Positions 32,604-35,545 of a stretch of DNA of 35,545 nucleotides are shown one piece after another. A model generated the notes under the pieces. That model saw only the letters and a list, made by a program, of their open reading frames with translations. It ran no database searches and had not been told where the DNA came from. This DNA is from Pedobacter sp. ASV17 (GTDB lineage: Bacteria > Bacteroidota > Bacteroidia > Sphingobacteriales > Sphingobacteriaceae): the NCBI RefSeq assembly GCF_016429065.1, contig NZ_JAELTX010000054.1, forward strand, positions 1 through 35,545, in the 5' to 3' direction. Position numbers and translations under genes: made by a program. Position 1 is the stretch's first letter. Each line of letters starts with the position of its first letter.

Positions 32604-33611
32604 TTACTTGCCAAACCTTTTAATCAGGGAAATAACATCCTCCGTGCGGTCACCAAATAAATCCTTAGCCCATTCAGAAGGTACGGTTAAGCGCTCTAAT
32701 ACCAAAAATAATCCAAAACCTTCATCCTGAGACCACCATTTACTACCTCTTCTTACCCCAGCAATCGCATCTGGTACCGGAATATTTCCTCCCTTTGGAT
32801 GAATTAACCACAAATACATCGTGTACTGCCCCAAGCCCTCCATGGTTAAAAAGAAGCGATCAATCTCTTGTAGTGCTACAAATTTGTCCTTAAAATAAGT
32901 TTGCTGTCTGTTTTGCATGGTTTCTAGGGCCTCGTTCACCAATGCCCAGTCCAATTTTTCCTCTTTCACAGAGGTGTATAAAGATGAAACTTCTTGTTTG
33001 TATAGGCTCACGTAAGTCTCGTTTTTGCCAAAGAGATGTTGTACAATATCATCAGAAAATGGTGCTTCAAAATGAGTAGTGCTCTCATACGAACTTATTT
33101 TCTTTCCAAAATTTTCCATTTGTTGCGAATGCGAAAACTCATGAAGAAATACGCCTGTCACCAATTTTTCGGTGCCCAATTCTTTGCTTGTAGCGCCAGC
33201 ATGCTGCCAAAAGCTTAAAAGTGGCATTACAAAAAAGGCATTTCCGTTTACCTCGCTTGCAAAAGACATTAACCCTACAGGTACCTTTGTTTGATCGGGC
33301 AAAGTAAGTGTGTCATGATGTAGGCTTTTCTTCCACGTTAACTTTAAGTTCATCAGGTTGTTGCCTTTGACGGAAAGCCCATTCGGAATAGTGATTGCCG
33401 AGGTGGAATAAACATATTGATCATCAAAAAAGACAAACTGAACAGGTTTAACCGCATTGATTTTAAAAACGTCATTGCTGATAAGCTGCCAAGCCGAAAA
33501 CCAATCTTTAGTACTTTTTAAAAAGGCCGAATCTCTTTTAGCTTCCTCATTTTGAGCAGCAGCTGTTTGGGCTAAAAGCAGAAAAACAAAAAGGTATAAC
33601 GCTCGTTTCAT
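32604..33611 (-). CDS. Exported HExxH (zinc metallopeptidase-like) protein
   Basis: 335 aa with a signal peptide (about 1-20, AQTAAAQ). FLHEFSHSQQ gives H157-E158-x2-H161, and E258 in MEGLGQY is a good third ligand about 97 residues later, as in gluzincins. The propeptide-like N-terminal half (30-140) has no recognised domain. I do not recognise the family. It may be a zinc peptidase, or a related fold that has lost activity. A near-consensus TATTTTAG lies upstream. The TPM gene lies 100 bp upstream on the same strand. Confidence 0.75.
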   Translation of the reverse strand: MKRALYLFVFLLLAQTAAAQNEEAKRDSAFLKSTKDWFSAWQLISNDVFKINAVKPVQFVFFDDQYVYSTSAITIPNGLSVKGNNLMNLKLTWKKSLHHDTLTLPDQTKVPVGLMSFASEVNGNAFFVMPLLSFWQHAGATSKELGTEKLVTGVFLHEFSHSQQMENFGKKISSYESTTHFEAPFSDDIVQHLFGKNETYVSLYKQEVSSLYTSVKEEKLDWALVNEALETMQNRQQTYFKDKFVALQEIDRFFLTMEGLGQYTMYLWLIHPKGGNIPVPDAIAGVRRGSKWWSQDEGFGLFLVLERLTVPSEWAKDLFGDRTEDVISLIKRFGK

Positions 33612-33711
33612 ACGTCTAAAATAAAATCACCTGGCCATCAGGTTCTTTAATTGGACGTATTTAAAGCAAGTTGTTACAGGTAGGTTTGATTTTTAAGGAG
33701 TTATGGAAGGA

Positions 33712-34218
33712 CTAGCGATTTGCTTCATCTAAAGTTTTAGTAATAGCGATGATGCCATCATAAGATCCTTTAAAAAAATCTCCCTTTTTAAAATGGGGGA
33801 TAAAATAGCTATCGATAATCCCTTTGGTTTGATTATCGGATATTAGCTTTTCAATTCCAAAACCATTTTGTATTCTGATGACTCTATATTCTTTCGAAAT
33901 ACCAATTAAAATTCCGTTGCTTTTATCCTTTTTGCCAACTGCCCAGGTTTGAGCCATATGAAGAGTAAGATCTTCAAAATGTTCTTTATCTGTAGCAGTA
34001 ACGGGAATGGTTACAAGAGAGATCTCAACACTTGTTTTTTGTTCATAGTTGGCTATTAAGCTATCTAAGGTCTTTTTTTGCGCTTTGGTATAAAGATGAT
34101 CAAAGTCATTTACCCATCCAGTAGGCTGAGGTAAATTGCTCCAGTAATCACCACTCTTTGTTTGTCCACAAGCAGTTAAAAAAGTAAAAAGTATAAAAGC
34201 GATCGCTAATTGTTTCAT
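33712..34218 (-). CDS. TPM-domain lipoprotein
   Basis: 168 aa. Lipobox LTAC gives lipid-modified C17. The rest is a TPM (TPM_phosphatase) domain: GWVNDFDHLYTKAQKKTLDSLIANYEQKTSVEISLVTIPVT, then AQTWAVGKKDKSNGILIGISKEYRVIRIQNGFGIE, the most conserved part. Such domains occur in photosystem-II maintenance and in bacterial membrane proteins; some bind metal or have phosphatase activity. Its role here is unknown. A 39-aa membrane peptide gene ends 27 nt before it. Confidence 0.9.
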   Translation of the reverse strand: MKQLAIAFILFTFLTACGQTKSGDYWSNLPQPTGWVNDFDHLYTKAQKKTLDSLIANYEQKTSVEISLVTIPVTATDKEHFEDLTLHMAQTWAVGKKDKSNGILIGISKEYRVIRIQNGFGIEKLISDNQTKGIIDSYFIPHFKKGDFFKGSYDGIIAITKTLDEANR

Positions 34219-34245
34219 GATGAGGGTTGTTGATGTAGGTTTTTA

Positions 34246-34365
34246 CTATTTGATACCGTAAATGCCCCAAAGGCTTATAAGTCCTGCAATTAATACAGTA
34301 ATGCCCACAGCAATCCACCTAAGTGGCCTTTCGTTGTCGGGTAGCGCTTTTAATAACTTATTCAT
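34246..34365 (-). CDS. 39-aa single-span membrane peptide
   Basis: A start-to-stop frame: ATG at 34363-34365, TAG at 34246-34248. The product begins MNKLLKALPDNERPLRW (basic, polar), then one hydrophobic span (IAVGITVLIAGLISLWGIYG) and a short lysine end. It lies 27 nt upstream of the TPM lipoprotein on the same strand, so cotranscription is likely. It is small and unrelated to anything I recognise; the regular composition of the span is the main support. Confidence 0.6.
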   Translation of the reverse strand: MNKLLKALPDNERPLRWIAVGITVLIAGLISLWGIYGIK

Positions 34366-34506
34366 ATTTAGATGGCATTGTGGATTGAAGATGAGTTAAT
34401 TAATGTTGACGGCCTAAAGCTACCATAAGGATTGATTATTTCCAACTAGTATAGCTGTAAAAACTAGCTAATAAGGTGTTATCATAGCTATTGACTTTTA
34501 AAATTT

Positions 34507-34800
34507 CCGTCATCTCGGTAATGCCTCTGCCGTCATCTCGACAATAGGAGAGATCTAGCATCATGCTATTTATTAGTGTTCACCTTAAACAGTTAACTAA
34601 GTTGCTAGATTTAACTTCGTTGATTTTCAATTTACTTCGTAGCTGCTTCGCGGTCTCGTTGCTCTCGAAATGACGAATGGGGGGTGGGGCATGAGTTTTT
34701 TATGATTAGGCAGTTGGTAGATAGAGCCTTTGTTCTCTGCCGTTATCTGGACGATAATTGTACCGATTCTTCGGCAGGAAGATCTAGCGCATGCTATTTA
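34507..34800. repeat. GTCATCTCGA-type repeats with inverted ends
   Basis: The gap 34366-34802 has no gene. CGTCATCTCGA (34531-34541) is matched by TCGAAATGACG (34665-34675) about 124 bp later. A shorter CCGTCATCTCG is at 34507, and a divergent direct copy (GCCGTTATCTGG...AGATCTAGCGCATGCTATTTA) is at 34739-34800, parallel to GCCGTCATCTCG...AGATCTAGCATCATGCTATTTA in the first. Confidence 0.7.
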
Positions 34801-34802
34801 AT

Positions 34803-35545
34803 TTAAAATGTAACTCGCTTTATTAATGCTGCTTTTGCTGTCCAAAGTTTGATATTCCCATTAATACTCGTGGTAATGATTTGACTAGAAGCATTATTCC
34901 AATCAATGCCCCACAATAAATCTTCGGATTTTCCAGTGAACAGCAGGTCGCCGTTTTTATTCCAAATACGAAGTGCATCGCTACTGGTTGCCAAAAGCGT
35001 TCCATCCTTATTCCATTGGATGTTTCGATATTCGGCCTTACTCCCATGTAAAACCTTAATCAGCGTACCGTCTGGCTTCCAAAACTGAACAATAGACGGC
35101 ATGCCTTCCTTATCCTGTCCGTAATCACCTAAGGCCAAAAAATCTCCAGAAGGATGCCAACGAACTGCTAATATTCCCGTATTTTCTTTTCTGTGCTTAA
35201 TAATTTTCAACGTTACGCCAGAAGTATCAACAATGCGTAAATCATCGCCGCTAGCAGCAATCAAATTTTTATGCGGATGCCAGTCCAAAGAAAAGTAGCT
35301 ATTCTCATCACTTTCCTTTTTGATAGTTCTCAATAGCTTACCATCAGCATTCCATATTTTTATCAGCCCATCATTATCTGCAGTTGCAAGTAACTCTCCA
35401 TTGAAATTCCATCCAATTCCTCTGGCCCCACTAGTAATACCATTAAGTTTAACCATTTTTTTAGTAGCAATATCCAAAATACTGACGTCATCACCACTAG
35501 TGGCTATGGCCAAGATATTTCTTTTAGGATACCAGTTTACTTGTC
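34803..35545 (-). CDS. WD40-repeat beta-propeller protein, N-terminus outside the window
   Basis: The frame is open to the window edge (residues QVNWYPKRN precede the first internal TTG), so the start lies beyond 35545. At least five to six WD-like blades are visible, with phrases such as GWNFNGELLATADNDGLIKIWNADGKLL, LDWHPHKNLIAASGDDLRIVD, VRWHPSGDFLALGDYG, IQWNKDGTLLATSSDALRIWNKNGDLL and IDWNNASSQIITTSINGNIKLWTA. WD40 proteins form propeller scaffolds for protein interactions. The cellular role is unknown. The true N-terminus may hold a signal peptide or further blades. Confidence 0.88.
   Translation of the reverse strand, partial: QVNWYPKRNILAIATSGDDVSILDIATKKMVKLNGITSGARGIGWNFNGELLATADNDGLIKIWNADGKLLRTIKKESDENSYFSLDWHPHKNLIAASGDDLRIVDTSGVTLKIIKHRKENTGILAVRWHPSGDFLALGDYGQDKEGMPSIVQFWKPDGTLIKVLHGSKAEYRNIQWNKDGTLLATSSDALRIWNKNGDLLFTGKSEDLLWGIDWNNASSQIITTSINGNIKLWTAKAALIKRVTF

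Overview
The window looks like chromosome from a Bacteroidota bacterium, most likely Sphingobacteriaceae (Pedobacter-like). The support is AT-rich DNA, many exact TAnnTTTG promoter elements (the Bacteroidota -7 box), and typical families: DUF4468, a bbp2-like porin, ECF sigma factor next to a short-headed membrane-type gene, DUF2975/XRE pair, receiver-only regulator, S9 dipeptidyl peptidase with signal peptide. No rRNA, tRNA, CRISPR, phage or recognised transposase gene was seen. It reads mostly as housekeeping and transport genes with unusually rich intergenic repeats.

Layout. 1-670: ECF sigma factor followed by a truncated downstream gene. 1014-4970: a degenerate DEAD-box protein, then an alkylation-repair pair (ada-like regulator/methyltransferase and alkB, both on the minus strand) split by a 0.53-kb unit carrying a four-helix-bundle (S23/23S-IVP) gene between inverted heptamer arms, then a HEAT-like protein. 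5241-7280: DUF2975/XRE pair, nitroreductase, GreA-like protein. 7281-7975: repeats only. 7976-9297: divergent HxlR regulator and QorB/YtfG-like oxidoreductase with two tandem operator dyads. 9367-11192: two tandem polysaccharide deacetylase lipoproteins. 11391-13895: DPP-IV-like peptidase. 14415-16111: GH25 lysozyme and outer-membrane barrel. 16449-22019: two amino-acid permeases around a K+-dependent membrane pyrophosphatase. 22513-26720: radical SAM protein, ammonium channel, porin. 26793-30226: DUF4468, YkuK-like, DEAD-box helicase, half-size DUF1456, receiver. 30406-32549: GbsR-type regulator with a membrane protein, a fatty-acid desaturase and a second related membrane protein. 32604-35545: secreted HExxH protein, TPM lipoprotein, 39-aa membrane peptide, WD40 protein running off the end.

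The strongest candidate for something undescribed is the heptamer-arm element. Ten phased 7-bp words (RYTAGGR) run 2931-3000, ten inverted ones run 3390-3459, and the four-helix-bundle gene lies between, its last codons and stop formed by the arm. Two gene-less relatives sit at 27373-27510 and 29508-29589, again formed on stop codons. Because 7 is not a multiple of 3, each arm offers stop codons in every frame, which may explain why insertions at gene ends are tolerated. Other short-word inverted families occur at 5071-5110, 7294-7949, 13972-14397 and 28116-28180.

Other themes are six genes whose TAnnTTTG box ends only 3-6 nt before the ATG (predicted leaderless or nearly leaderless mRNAs), a compact regulator-desaturase module with a perfect 10-bp-arm dyad over its promoter, and several terminator hairpins. 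Functions are inferred from sequence reading alone; no database searches were possible.
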